Positions 34,737 to 44,124 of a stretch of 62,489 nucleotides of DNA are shown here, one piece after another. Each line of letters begins with the position of its first letter. Positions within the stretch are counted from its first letter, which is position 1. The translations under genes were made by a program, and so were the position numbers. The notes under the pieces are model-generated. The model made no database searches, was not told the origin of the DNA, and was given only the letters and a program-made list of their open reading frames with translations. Source of the stretch: Alphaproteobacteria bacterium (GTDB lineage: Bacteria > Pseudomonadota > Alphaproteobacteria > Thalassobaculales > Thalassobaculaceae); contig JANSYS010000023.1 of the NCBI GenBank assembly GCA_024742275.1, positions 1 through 62,489 of the forward strand, written 5' to 3'.

Positions 34737-36347
34737 ATGTCTGACAACAACCGCGACGACTTGATCGATCGCATGGCGGCTGAGGCGAAGCGAGGCCGAC
34801 TTTCTCGGCGTGACTTCATGCACTATGCGATTGCGGCCGGTGTTACTGCATCGGGCGCTTCGGGTCTTTGGACCTCGAAAGCCGCGCTTGCCGCGCCGAA
34901 GCGCGGCGGGATCTTCAAGGTGGGTGTGCATGACAAGAACACCTCCGACCAGATGGATCCGGGCAAATACGCGGCGGTCGGTGAAATCCAGCTCGCCCAT
35001 GCCCATCGCAGCTATCTGACCGAGATCACGCCCGAGAACGGTCTCGGTCCGGACATGGCGCTTGAGTGGACTGCCACGCCGGACGCCAAAGTCTGGACGT
35101 TCAAGCTGAATACCAAGGCGACCTTCCACAACGGGAAGAAGTTCACGCCCGAAGACGCCATCGCATCGCTGAATCATCACCGGGGCGAGAAGACCACCTC
35201 AGCGGCCAAGCCGTTGCTTGCGGCGGTGACCGATATCAAGGCCATGGGCGACGACACGATTGTTGTCGAGTTGAGCCAGGGCTTCGCCGACCTGCCGTGG
35301 GTGTTGACCGACTACCATCTGGTGATGCTGCCGGCGAACGCCGACGGAACGGTCGACTGGGAGAGTGGCATCGGCGCCGGCCCCTACAAGATCACCAAGA
35401 ACGATCCGGGTGTGGGCACGTCGCTGGTTCGGCACGACGGCTGGCACCGCGAGGGAGCTTATTTCGATGAGATCGAAATGATCCAGCTCAACGATCCGAA
35501 CGCGCGTCAGACCTCGCTTCTGACCGGCGGGGTCAACGCGGTCACCCAGATCGACCTGAAGACCGCCGCTCTGATGGGCCGCAACCCGAACATCGCCATT
35601 GACGACGTGCCTTCGGGGTCGGCGATCACTTTGCCGATGTTCACGGACGTCGCGCCGTTCGACAACAACGACGTGCGTTTGGCCCTCAAGTACGCCATCG
35701 ATCGGAACGACATCATCGAGAAGATCATGTTCGGTCGGGCGTCCGCGGGGAACGACTTCCATGTCTCCCCCGGCATGCCGTACTTCCCGGCGGACATTCC
35801 GCAGCGCGAGTACGATCCGGAGAAGGCCAAGTTCCACCTCAAGCAGGCCGGTATGGACAGCCTGTCGGTCAGTCTCTCAGCCGCTGACAGCGTGCTGCCG
35901 GGCGCGGTCGACATGTGCGTTCTCTATGCCGAGCATGCCAAGAAGGCCGGGATCGAGATCAAGGTCGTCCGCGAGCCAAGCGATGGATACTGGTCGGACG
36001 TGTGGCTGAAGAAGCCGTTTGTGTTCGTGAAATGGGGTGCGCGCCCGACTCCGGACAACATGTTCACGCTCGCTTACAAGGACGACGCGGCGTGGAACGA
36101 GTCCCACTGGCAGAACGAGCGGTTCAACGAACTGCTCCTGCAGGCGAAAGCCGAAATCGACCAGGAGCGCCGGGCTGCGATGTATCATGAGATGTGCATG
36201 ATCGCCCGCGACGAGGGCGGCACCGTCATCCCGATGTTCACGAACTTCACCTACGCTCGCACCAAGGACGTGGCCCACGGCCCGAATCTGGCGTCGAGCT
36301 GGGAGTTGGACGGCGGTCGGGCCTATCATAGGTGGTGGTTTGCCTGA
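34737..36347 (+). CDS. ABC transporter substrate-binding protein, family 5, TAT-exported
   Basis: The 536-residue periplasmic binding protein belongs to SBP family 5 (peptides, opines, nickel and glutathione-type ligands). A twin-arginine signal (RLSRRDFMHYAIAAGVTASG) precedes the mature start AAPKRGG. Family blocks include FHNGKKFTPEDAIASLNHH, the DVRLALKYAIDRNDIIEKI stretch and a C-terminal RRAAMYHEM region. TAT export implies folding before secretion. AAGGGAG lies upstream of the ATG. It heads an operon with two permeases and a double ATPase. The ligand cannot be read from sequence; a short peptide or opine-like amine is the default. Confidence 0.9.
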   Translation: MSDNNRDDLIDRMAAEAKRGRLSRRDFMHYAIAAGVTASGASGLWTSKAALAAPKRGGIFKVGVHDKNTSDQMDPGKYAAVGEIQLAHAHRSYLTEITPENGLGPDMALEWTATPDAKVWTFKLNTKATFHNGKKFTPEDAIASLNHHRGEKTTSAAKPLLAAVTDIKAMGDDTIVVELSQGFADLPWVLTDYHLVMLPANADGTVDWESGIGAGPYKITKNDPGVGTSLVRHDGWHREGAYFDEIEMIQLNDPNARQTSLLTGGVNAVTQIDLKTAALMGRNPNIAIDDVPSGSAITLPMFTDVAPFDNNDVRLALKYAIDRNDIIEKIMFGRASAGNDFHVSPGMPYFPADIPQREYDPEKAKFHLKQAGMDSLSVSLSAADSVLPGAVDMCVLYAEHAKKAGIEIKVVREPSDGYWSDVWLKKPFVFVKWGARPTPDNMFTLAYKDDAAWNESHWQNERFNELLLQAKAEIDQERRAAMYHEMCMIARDEGGTVIPMFTNFTYARTKDVAHGPNLASSWELDGGRAYHRWWFA

Positions 36348-36397
36348 CGCGTGCGCGCCTCGCTTGGCTCCGTGCCGGTGAGACGCCGCAAGGCGCT

Positions 36398-36427
36398 GGG
36401 GGCTTCCGGTATCGCCCGGAGGCCCCC
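36398..36427 (+). other. Strong hairpin between binding-protein and permease genes
   Basis: GGGGGCTTCCGG and CCGGAGGCCCCC form a 12-bp stem (one G-U pair) with a 6-base loop, 50 bases after the binding-protein stop and inside the 202-base gap before the permease gene. No T-run follows. It probably stabilises the upstream mRNA or attenuates read-through, giving more binding protein than permease. Confidence 0.6.
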
Positions 36428-36549
36428 GACGCACCGAATGGATTACGTTTGGCCGGGGGGCTGTACGCGGCTGCGCCGAATGCCTGGAAAGGCGCTGGAC
36501 GCGCCATTGGCAGCAAGCCAGCAATTAGCGATTGCAGAGGAGGCGGACG

Positions 36550-37506
36550 ATGACCGACGTGTTGGGCATTGTGCTCAAAAGGCTCGGCCTTGGAGTGCTC
36601 ACGTTGCTGGTGATCTCCATATTGATTTTTTTCGCGGTTGAGCTGTTGCCCGGCGATATCGCTCAGGCAGTGCTCGGACAGGGGGCGACCGAAGAGAACC
36701 TTAAGGCCATGCGCGAGCAACTCGGCCTGAACGAACCGGCGGTTTGGCGCTACCTGCAGTGGCTGGCCGGCGCGATCCAGGGCGACTTCGGATCGTCGCT
36801 CATCTCGCAGAAGCCCGTGACCGAGACGATCGCCCCGAGGTTCGCCAACACGCTGTTCCTGGCCAGCTACGCGGCGGTCATCGCGGTTCCGGTAGCCATC
36901 ATCCTCGGCGTCATCGTGGCCCTGCTGCGCGAGAGCATCTTCGACCGAGTGGCCAACGTGACGACGCTGACGTCCATCTCCTCGCCCGAGTTCTTCCTCG
37001 GCTATATCCTGATCCTGTATCTCGCGGTGAAGAACCCTTGGTTTCCGGCGATCGCCAGCCTGAGCGACGACATGACGTTCCTCGAGTTGCTGAACCGGAC
37101 GTTCCTACCCGCCCTTACCATGGTTCTCGTGGTCGTCGCGCATATGATGAGAATGACGCGTGCCTCCATCATCAACCTGCTCGCCTCGCCCTATATCGAA
37201 ATGGCTCGCCTGAAGGGCACGCCCGCCTGGAAGGTGATCGTCAAGCACGCCCTGCCGAATGCCTGGGCGCCGATCATCAACGTCGTGGCGCTGAACCTCG
37301 CCTACCTGATCACCGGCGTGGTCCTGGTTGAGGTGGTGTTCGTCTATCCGGGGATCGGCCAGCTCCTCGTGGATAGCGTGACCAAGCGCGACTTCCCCGT
37401 GGTTCAGGCCTGCTGCCTGATTTTCGCGGCGACGTTCATCCTCCTGAACCTTGCAGCAGATGTCGGGGCGATTCTCACGAATCCCCGCCTGCGTCATCCG
37501 AAGTGA
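36550..37506 (+). CDS. ABC transporter permease (DppB/OppB type)
   Basis: A 318-residue inner-membrane permease with the DppB-type N-terminus (VLKRLGLGVLTLLVISILIFF, ELLPGDIAQAVLG) and about six helices. It has the EAA loop YIEMARLKGTPAWKVIVKHALPNAWAP that contacts the ATPase. The ATG at 36550 has GGAGG six bases upstream. It is followed ten bases later by the second permease gene. It forms the translocation pore with that partner. Confidence 0.93.
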   Translation: MTDVLGIVLKRLGLGVLTLLVISILIFFAVELLPGDIAQAVLGQGATEENLKAMREQLGLNEPAVWRYLQWLAGAIQGDFGSSLISQKPVTETIAPRFANTLFLASYAAVIAVPVAIILGVIVALLRESIFDRVANVTTLTSISSPEFFLGYILILYLAVKNPWFPAIASLSDDMTFLELLNRTFLPALTMVLVVVAHMMRMTRASIINLLASPYIEMARLKGTPAWKVIVKHALPNAWAPIINVVALNLAYLITGVVLVEVVFVYPGIGQLLVDSVTKRDFPVVQACCLIFAATFILLNLAADVGAILTNPRLRHPK

Positions 37507-37516
37507 GGGAAGCGTC

Positions 37517-38578
37517 ATGAATTACTTTGTCATCGGATACTATGCGCTTCTCATCGGAGCCTCCTGCCTGGCCGCCTACTACTCGTCCAGGTCGGCGTTC
37601 CTCCTTTTGTTCTCTCTCACCCTAGTGTCGTTCATCGTCGGAATCGTCGGCGGAGAGTCGGCGCTGTGGACGATCACGGTCTGCGCCGGAGTCCTCGCGC
37701 TCTGTGCCGGAACGGCCTACGCATTCCGCGAGTTCCTGGTGATCGTGCTCCCGGTCGAGGCGTCAAAGGCGATCAAAACCGCGCCGTTGACCGCGACGTT
37801 CGGTCTGTTCGTCATCATGACCTATGCCATCGCCGGCGTGTTCGCACCGATCATCGCGCCCCATGGCGAGGCTGAGATCATCGCCGGTGCGTTCGAGCCG
37901 CCCAACGACGAGATGCTGCTCGGAGCCGACCAGCTCGGCCGGGACCTGTTCAGCCGCCTGGTCTTCGGCGCGCGCAACACTGTCGGCATCGCTCTTCTGG
38001 CCACTATCCTGGCCTTCGTGCTGGGGGCCCTGATGGGGCTGATCGCCGCCACCCGGGGCGGTTGGTTCGATCAGCTCATGGGCCGCGTGGTCGACGTGAT
38101 CATGTCGGTTCCGTCGCTGATCTTCGCGCTCCTGCTGCTGTCGATCTTCGGCACCAACGTCGTCGTGTTGATCATCATCATCGCGATCATCTACTCGCCG
38201 CGCGTCTTCCGTCTTACCCGGGCGGTCGCCGGCAACGTGGTGGTCATGGACTATATCGAAGCGGCACGGCTGCGCGGCGAGGGGCTTTGGTACCTGATCC
38301 GCCGGGAGATCCTCCCGAACTCGACCGCGCCGCTGATCGCGGAATTCGGTCTCGAGTTCTGTTTCGTCTTCCTGCTTGTCGCAGGTCTCTCGTTCCTGGG
38401 CTTGGGCATTCAGCCGCCAACCGCGGATTGGGGCTCGATGGTGCGCGAGAACGCGACGCTCATTTCCTTCGGCGAGATCACGCCGCTGTTTCCGGCCGGG
38501 GCCATCGCGCTGCTGACCGTTGCGGTGAACTTCGTCGTCGACTGGATGCTGTTCCGGTCCTCCGGACTGAAGGGGTAA
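37517..38578 (+). CDS. ABC transporter permease (DppC/OppC type) with N-terminal extension
   Basis: A 353-residue permease. Residues from about 90 on follow the DppC layout: APLTATFGLFVIMTYAIAGVFAP, ADQLGRDLFSRLVFGARNTVGIAL and the EAA loop YIEAARLRGEGLWYLIRREILPNS. The first 85 residues are an unusual extension with three short hydrophobic segments (YYALLIGASCLAAYYSS, FLLLFSLTLVSFIVGIVGG, ITVCAGVLALCAGTAYAF), whereas most family members are 270-300 residues and start directly with the cytoplasmic tail. The start at 37517 has GAGGGA upstream, so the extension is probably translated. Confidence 0.9.
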   Translation: MNYFVIGYYALLIGASCLAAYYSSRSAFLLLFSLTLVSFIVGIVGGESALWTITVCAGVLALCAGTAYAFREFLVIVLPVEASKAIKTAPLTATFGLFVIMTYAIAGVFAPIIAPHGEAEIIAGAFEPPNDEMLLGADQLGRDLFSRLVFGARNTVGIALLATILAFVLGALMGLIAATRGGWFDQLMGRVVDVIMSVPSLIFALLLLSIFGTNVVVLIIIIAIIYSPRVFRLTRAVAGNVVVMDYIEAARLRGEGLWYLIRREILPNSTAPLIAEFGLEFCFVFLLVAGLSFLGLGIQPPTADWGSMVRENATLISFGEITPLFPAGAIALLTVAVNFVVDWMLFRSSGLKG

Positions 38579-38582
38579 GCAT

Positions 38583-40235
38583 ATGGCTGCTAAGGAAAAA
38601 GACGTCCTGCTCAAGATCCGCGACCTGCGGATCGAGGGCTATTCCGACGAGAAGTGGCTGGAGATCGTCCACGGTGTCGACCTGACCCTGCATCGGGGCG
38701 AGGTGATGGGGCTGATTGGAGAATCCGGCGCCGGAAAGTCGACCATCGGGCTCGCGGCAATGGGCTTCGCGCGCGACGGCTGCCGGATCTCCGCAGGGTC
38801 GATCGAGTTCGACGGCATGGAGCTGACGACGACGTCGGAGGCCGACCGCAGGGCTCTGCGCGGGTCGCGGATCGCCTATGTCGCGCAGTCGGCTGCGGCA
38901 TCCTTCAACCCTGCGCACAAGATCATCGATCAGCACACCGAGGCGCCGATCCACTACCGTATTCGAAAGCGTCTCGAGGCGCAGGAAGATGCGATGGAGC
39001 TTTACGAGCGCCTGCGTCTGCCCAATCCGCAGGACATCGGCTTCCGATACCCGCACCAGGTGTCGGGCGGGCAGCTCCAGCGCGCCATGACGGCCATGGC
39101 CATGGCCTGCCGGCCGGATCTGATCATCTTCGACGAGCCGACGACCGCTCTCGACGTGACGACCCAGATCGAGGTGCTTGCAGCGATCCGCGACATCGTC
39201 GAACAGTTCAACACGGCAGCCATCTACATTACGCACGACCTTGCCGTCGTGGCGCAGATGGCCGACACGATCAAGGTCCTGCTGAAGGGCAATGAGGTGG
39301 AGGAAGCCGATACCGAAACGATGCTGAGCAACCCGAAGGAGGACTACACCAAGTCGCTCTGGGCGGTTCGCAGCTTCAAGCGTGCGCAGAAGCCACGCCC
39401 GGGCGGCGACGCTACACCGGTGGTCTCGGTGCAGAACGTCAGCGCGTCCTATGGCGATACGCCTGTCCTGCACGACGTTTCCTTCGACATCTACGCGGGC
39501 ATGACGGTGGCTGTGGTGGGCGAATCCGGTTCGGGCAAGTCGACCACGGCCCGTTGCATCACCGGTCTGCTCCCGCCGACCAGCGGCAAGATCGTGATGA
39601 ACGGCGTCGAGATGCCGCCGAGCTACAAGAGCCGCACCAAGGAGCAGCTCCGCCAAGCCCAGATGATTTATCAGATGGCCGACACCGCGCTGAACCCGAA
39701 GGTGCGGATCTGCGACATCATCGGCCGACCGGCGGAATTCTACATGGGCCTGAAGGGCGGTAAGCTCAAAAGCCGGGTCGATGAACTGCTCGACCTGATC
39801 GAACTGGAGCCGTCGAAGTACTACAGCCGATATCCCCCGGAGCTCTCCGGCGGCCAGAAGCAGCGGATCGGTATCGCCCGCGCGCTGGCGGCCGAGCCGA
39901 ACTTCATCATCTGCGACGAGGTGACGAGCGCGCTCGATCAGCTGGTCGCCGAGGGGATCCTGAAGTTGCTCGACCGGCTGCAGAAGGAACTCAACCTCGC
40001 CTACATGTTCATTACCCACGACCTCGCCACCGTGCGGTCGATCGCGGACGAGGTGTTGGTCATGAAGCAGGGCGAGGTGGTGGAGCAGGGCGCCAAGGAA
40101 GAAATGTTCACACCTCCGCACCATCCCTACACCGACCTGCTTCTGTCGTCGGTGCCGGAGATGGATCCGAACTGGCTGACCACCGTGCTCGAGGAGCGTG
40201 GGGTCGACAATATCGGCGAAGCCGCGGCCACCTGA
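38583..40235 (+). CDS. ABC transporter ATP-binding protein, fused double ATPase (DppD-DppF type)
   Basis: The 550-residue protein carries two complete nucleotide-binding domains, so it supplies both ATPases of the importer. Domain 1 has Walker A GESGAGKST, signature VSGGQLQR and Walker B LIIFDEPTTALD. Domain 2 has GESGSGKST, LSGGQKQR and FIICDEVTSALD. Each ends with an oligopeptide-transport C-terminal tail (the second with PPHHPYTDLLLSSVP). The gene begins five bases after the second permease. A clear terminator hairpin follows it. Confidence 0.94.
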   Translation: MAAKEKDVLLKIRDLRIEGYSDEKWLEIVHGVDLTLHRGEVMGLIGESGAGKSTIGLAAMGFARDGCRISAGSIEFDGMELTTTSEADRRALRGSRIAYVAQSAAASFNPAHKIIDQHTEAPIHYRIRKRLEAQEDAMELYERLRLPNPQDIGFRYPHQVSGGQLQRAMTAMAMACRPDLIIFDEPTTALDVTTQIEVLAAIRDIVEQFNTAAIYITHDLAVVAQMADTIKVLLKGNEVEEADTETMLSNPKEDYTKSLWAVRSFKRAQKPRPGGDATPVVSVQNVSASYGDTPVLHDVSFDIYAGMTVAVVGESGSGKSTTARCITGLLPPTSGKIVMNGVEMPPSYKSRTKEQLRQAQMIYQMADTALNPKVRICDIIGRPAEFYMGLKGGKLKSRVDELLDLIELEPSKYYSRYPPELSGGQKQRIGIARALAAEPNFIICDEVTSALDQLVAEGILKLLDRLQKELNLAYMFITHDLATVRSIADEVLVMKQGEVVEQGAKEEMFTPPHHPYTDLLLSSVPEMDPNWLTTVLEERGVDNIGEAAAT

Positions 40236-40258
40236 CCGAGCGCTCCCTGCCACGAAGG

Positions 40259-40280
40259 AAGGCGGCCATCTGGCCGCCTT
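40259..40280 (+). terminator. Terminator of the peptide-type ABC operon
   Basis: AAGGCGGCC and GGCCGCCTT form a perfect 9-bp stem with an ATCT loop, followed by TTCGCTATTTC. It lies 23 bases after the stop of the double-ATPase gene and closes the importer operon. Confidence 0.75.
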
Positions 40281-40427
40281 TCGCTATTTCTGGGATGCGG
40301 CGTCGTGCGGAGCGATCTCACCGCCGTCACGGAATTCCCCGGATCGCTGGTGCTTCTTTCGGATGTCGCCGCAGACGGCTAGAGTCTCCTCCAGGGATGC
40401 TCCCATTCCGCGGTAGGAGGCTTGAGT

Positions 40428-43400
40428 GTGCTGAACAGCCGGGCCTTTGTCTTCTGCATCGTGGCGTTCGTCGTGCTGGCAGGCAGCGGGTCGATTTCCT
40501 ATTGGGTCTACGATGCCCAACGAAATCAACTGGTGGCGGACGCGCGGCAGGATCTACATGATGCGACGGTCGCTTTCGCCCAGTCGCTTCATGCCGTATT
40601 CGAGCCCGCCTTGACATTGGGTGGGACGGTTGCGGACTCCGGCATCCGCTACGCCGAACCCGATGATCTGGCGACGCTTTTCTTCGCCATCGCGACCGGA
40701 CCCGTTCGACAGTTCGAGCAGATGAACGGCGCCTTCCTCGGATTTCCGGACGGGCGGTTCCTGCACGTTCAGGACCTTCAAGTCGCTGGGCCGAAACGTC
40801 GGCCCGGTTCGCGCCGGAGCAGCCGCGGCATCTACCAGCGGGTCATCGGTCTTCCCGAGATCAATCCGCGCGGTAGCTGGCGGGTCTACGACCCGGAGAC
40901 CGGCCTCTCGCGGCCGTTGCCGCGAACGACAGCGCCCTATGATCCGCGCCAACGGGACTGGTACAGACAGGTGGTTGCCGACAACCGGGCGCACTGGACG
41001 GGGGTCTACGAGTTCGCCTCCAGTGGCCGGCTCGGCGTGACGTTCGCGCAGCCTATTTTCAACCCCGACGGCTCGCTCTGGGCGGTGCTGGGCGTCGATC
41101 TGTCGCTCGCTTCCCTGTCCCAGACCCTGGTGACGACCTCCAACGCTCTTGCCGCGGCGACCCACCTCGTGTTCGCGACGGATTTTGCGGGCAAGGTGCT
41201 CGGCCATCCCGATCTGGCCGGCGATCCGGAGAATATCGCGGGGAGCACCGCAGAGTTCCTCGAACGGTATCGGGATCCGAACTCCTTCGAGAGCCTTGCC
41301 TCGCGGCAGTTGGAGAGCGGGGATGGTCCCCAAATCGTCAAGACTGAGGATCGTAGCTACCTGACGACAAAAGCGCATCTCGATCCGGATCGAGCCATGC
41401 CGATGCAGATCTTTCTTGCGCGCGATCTCGATCATGTTCTCGCGGATGCCCGCGCCGTGGTCTACCGCAACGTGCTGCTGTCGTTTCTGGCCGTCGTGAT
41501 GTTCGGTGTCGTTGCCACGTACGCGTTGAAGCTGAAGATGGAGATGGGTCTTCGACGCGAGGCGGAGGCCGCACTCATCGAAGCGCGGGACGCTGCCGAG
41601 GCCGCAACTGCGGCGAAGTCGACGTTCCTGGCCACAATGAGTCACGAGATCCGCACACCGATGAACGGCGTAATGTCCATGGCCGAACTGCTGGGTTTGA
41701 CCAGGCTCGACGGCGAGCAGCGGCGGATGGCGAAGATCATCATGGATTCCGCCACGGCGCTCCTGACCATCATCAACGACATTCTGGACTTCTCGAAGAT
41801 CGAGGCCGGCAGGCTTGAGATCGAGGCCGTCGAGTTTTCTCTCATGGACGTGGTCAACGGCTCTGCCGAGCTTCTCGCGCCGAAGGTCGAGGAAAAGGGA
41901 CTGGACCTGATCGTCGACATCGATCCCGATCTGATCGACGAAAGGATCGGCGACCCGACGCGGCTGCGGCAGATCCTGCTCAATCTCGGCGGCAACGCGG
42001 CCAAGTTCACGGAACATGGCGGGATCGCGATCCGGGTGCGGTCGTCGACGGAAGACGGAGTGCCGGACAGAGTTCGCATCGAGGTGACCGATACGGGCAT
42101 CGGACTGACCGAGGAACAGAAGGCGCGGCTGTTCCAGGCTTTCGTCCAGGCCGACAGTTCGACCTCTCGGAAGTACGGCGGCACCGGCCTCGGGCTATCC
42201 ATCTGTCAGCGTTTGTCCGAACTCATGGGCGGAGCTATCGGGGTTGAGAGCGTGGCCGGCGAGGGGTCGACGTTCTGGTTCGAATTGCCGCTTGAACCGG
42301 TCGGCTCCTCGCCGCCTCGCTATGCCGGCGACCTCTCCGAAGCGACGGTCGGTCTGATCGGCCTGTCGGACGTCGTGGCCGACGTGAGCGAGCGGTATCT
42401 TCGGGCGGCGGGCGTAGACCGTATCGAGAGGTTTCCAGACGCGGCGGCCGCTGCCGGGCGCCGCAACCTTTGGATCGTCGACTGCACGATATCGGACGCG
42501 GTGAGTGCCACTCTTCAGCGACTGGAAGGGTCGGTGGCGTTTGTCGGTTATCGGACGCAGGTGGCCGATCTCGCGCCCCCGTTGAAAGCTCGCGCCTCAG
42601 CCTTGTTGACCTTGCCGGTGTCGCGGCCTGCGCTGTGGCGGGCGGTGGCTGTGGGCCTCGGACTCGAGGCTGTGAACGAGATCGCCGTCGACAACCGCGA
42701 CGACCTTTCTTTCTCGCCGCCCCCTCTCGATGAGGCGCGTGCCGCTCAGGCACTGATCCTGGTGGCGGAGGACAACGAGACCAACCAGGCGGTCGTTCGG
42801 CAGATGCTCGGACGCATGGGCTTTGCCTGCGAGATCGCCGAGAACGGCAAGGTGGCGTTGGAGATGCTGGACACGCCGGGCTACGGCCTGCTCCTGACGG
42901 ACTTCAACATGCCGGTGATGGACGGATTCGAACTGACGCGCGCGATCCGGCAGGCGGAAGCCGCGGGGGGCGGCAGGTTGCCAATTGTGGCGCTAACCGC
43001 CGACGCCTTGGCCGGAACCGAGGAGCGGTGCCTGGAGGCCGGAATGGACGGCTACCTGACGAAGCCGATCGACAGCCGAAAACTCGGTCGGTTGCTGGGC
43101 CAATACCTGCCCAGCGCTTTGCCATTGCGCAGAGCCGCGCCGCAGGACGGACCGACTGAGGATGCATCGCCGTCGGCAGAGCCTGAGGCGATCCCGCTCA
43201 TGGACTGGGACCCGGAGGTATTTGACCCCGGCCTGCTGGGCGGACTTTCGGGCGGCCTAGACGACGAGGCCAAGGCGCTGATCGTCTCGGCGGCCGAGTC
43301 CTGGGGGCCGAGAATAGCCGAGGCCGAAGCTGCCCTCGCCGCCGGCGACACTGCGGGCGCCCGCAAAATCGTGCATGCGCTCAAGGGAGCGACCCTGTCG

Positions 43401-43550
43401 ATCGGAGCCAATCGCCTGGGCAGGATCCTGAGCGACCTGCAGGACTACCTGGACAACGATGATCCTGAGATGGCTGGAATAATGGTCGAGGTTCTGGCGC
43501 CCAGTCTTGAGGAATTCAAGGAAATTTTGCCTAAAATTAAAATGTTGTAG
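40428..43550 (+). CDS. Hybrid sensor histidine kinase with receiver and Hpt domains
   Basis: A 1040-residue membrane kinase. The order is: helix 1 (residues 5-25), periplasmic dCACHE-like sensor, helix 2 near 345, short coiled linker, HisKA with FLATMSHEIRTPMNGV (His406), HATPase with NLGGNAAKF, DTGIGLT and KYGGTGLGLSICQ. A degenerate receiver-like segment comes next, then a true receiver with Asp825 (LLTDFNMPVMDG) and Lys in TKPID, and finally an Hpt domain with His983 (KIVHALKGATLS). This is a full phosphorelay in one chain. The GTG at 40428 is chosen because TAGGAGG ends seven bases upstream. A CheY-like gene follows. Confidence 0.92.
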   Translation: MLNSRAFVFCIVAFVVLAGSGSISYWVYDAQRNQLVADARQDLHDATVAFAQSLHAVFEPALTLGGTVADSGIRYAEPDDLATLFFAIATGPVRQFEQMNGAFLGFPDGRFLHVQDLQVAGPKRRPGSRRSSRGIYQRVIGLPEINPRGSWRVYDPETGLSRPLPRTTAPYDPRQRDWYRQVVADNRAHWTGVYEFASSGRLGVTFAQPIFNPDGSLWAVLGVDLSLASLSQTLVTTSNALAAATHLVFATDFAGKVLGHPDLAGDPENIAGSTAEFLERYRDPNSFESLASRQLESGDGPQIVKTEDRSYLTTKAHLDPDRAMPMQIFLARDLDHVLADARAVVYRNVLLSFLAVVMFGVVATYALKLKMEMGLRREAEAALIEARDAAEAATAAKSTFLATMSHEIRTPMNGVMSMAELLGLTRLDGEQRRMAKIIMDSATALLTIINDILDFSKIEAGRLEIEAVEFSLMDVVNGSAELLAPKVEEKGLDLIVDIDPDLIDERIGDPTRLRQILLNLGGNAAKFTEHGGIAIRVRSSTEDGVPDRVRIEVTDTGIGLTEEQKARLFQAFVQADSSTSRKYGGTGLGLSICQRLSELMGGAIGVESVAGEGSTFWFELPLEPVGSSPPRYAGDLSEATVGLIGLSDVVADVSERYLRAAGVDRIERFPDAAAAAGRRNLWIVDCTISDAVSATLQRLEGSVAFVGYRTQVADLAPPLKARASALLTLPVSRPALWRAVAVGLGLEAVNEIAVDNRDDLSFSPPPLDEARAAQALILVAEDNETNQAVVRQMLGRMGFACEIAENGKVALEMLDTPGYGLLLTDFNMPVMDGFELTRAIRQAEAAGGGRLPIVALTADALAGTEERCLEAGMDGYLTKPIDSRKLGRLLGQYLPSALPLRRAAPQDGPTEDASPSAEPEAIPLMDWDPEVFDPGLLGGLSGGLDDEAKALIVSAAESWGPRIAEAEAALAAGDTAGARKIVHALKGATLSIGANRLGRILSDLQDYLDNDDPEMAGIMVEVLAPSLEEFKEILPKIKML

Positions 43551-43624
43551 CCGGTAGCGAGATGCGCAATTATTGCTAGATAATAATCCGTAGTCTGAGG
43601 CCAACACGCTGCGAGGTCGGTCAG

Positions 43625-44050
43625 ATGGTCGAATTCAATCGATCGCATGAATACGATCACCTGCGCGTGCTGGTGCTGGAGGATGAGGGCCACATTCGTC
43701 GAATCGTCTGTCGCCTGCTCCGCCAGATCGGGTTCAAGTTGATCCATGACGTCGCCAACGGCGCGGACGGCTTCAAGGAACTGTTGCGAGTGAAGCCGCA
43801 CGTCATCCTATGCGACATCCATATGGAACCGATCGATGGCATGACCTTCCTGCGCAAACTTAGGGCGCTAGGCCACCCTGAGTTCAGCCGGATTCCGGTC
43901 ATTTTCCTGACCGCTGACGCCCAACGTGAAACGGTGGTTGAGGCGAAGGACCTCCATGTTGACGGATATCTGGTGAAACCGATTTCTCCCAAGCAGCTCA
44001 AGGAACGTATCGACGCCGTGTTGTTCCAAGACATGGATTCCGCCCGTTAG
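43625..44050 (+). CDS. Single-domain response regulator (CheY-like)
   Basis: A 141-residue receiver with no output domain. The acidic pocket is LEDE (residues 18-21), the phosphoacceptor is Asp64 in LCDIHMEPIDG, the switch Thr is in FLTADAQ and the conserved Lys is in LVKPISP. It starts 75 bases after the hybrid kinase, whose Hpt domain is the obvious phosphate donor. The output is presumably a protein-protein contact. Confidence 0.9.
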   Translation: MVEFNRSHEYDHLRVLVLEDEGHIRRIVCRLLRQIGFKLIHDVANGADGFKELLRVKPHVILCDIHMEPIDGMTFLRKLRALGHPEFSRIPVIFLTADAQRETVVEAKDLHVDGYLVKPISPKQLKERIDAVLFQDMDSAR

Positions 44051-44124
44051 GCACCCGTTGGCGGCTGCTCCCTGCCGCGCTATCGTTTCGCCAATAAGGG
44101 AAAAGCCGCCAGAGCGAGGAAACG

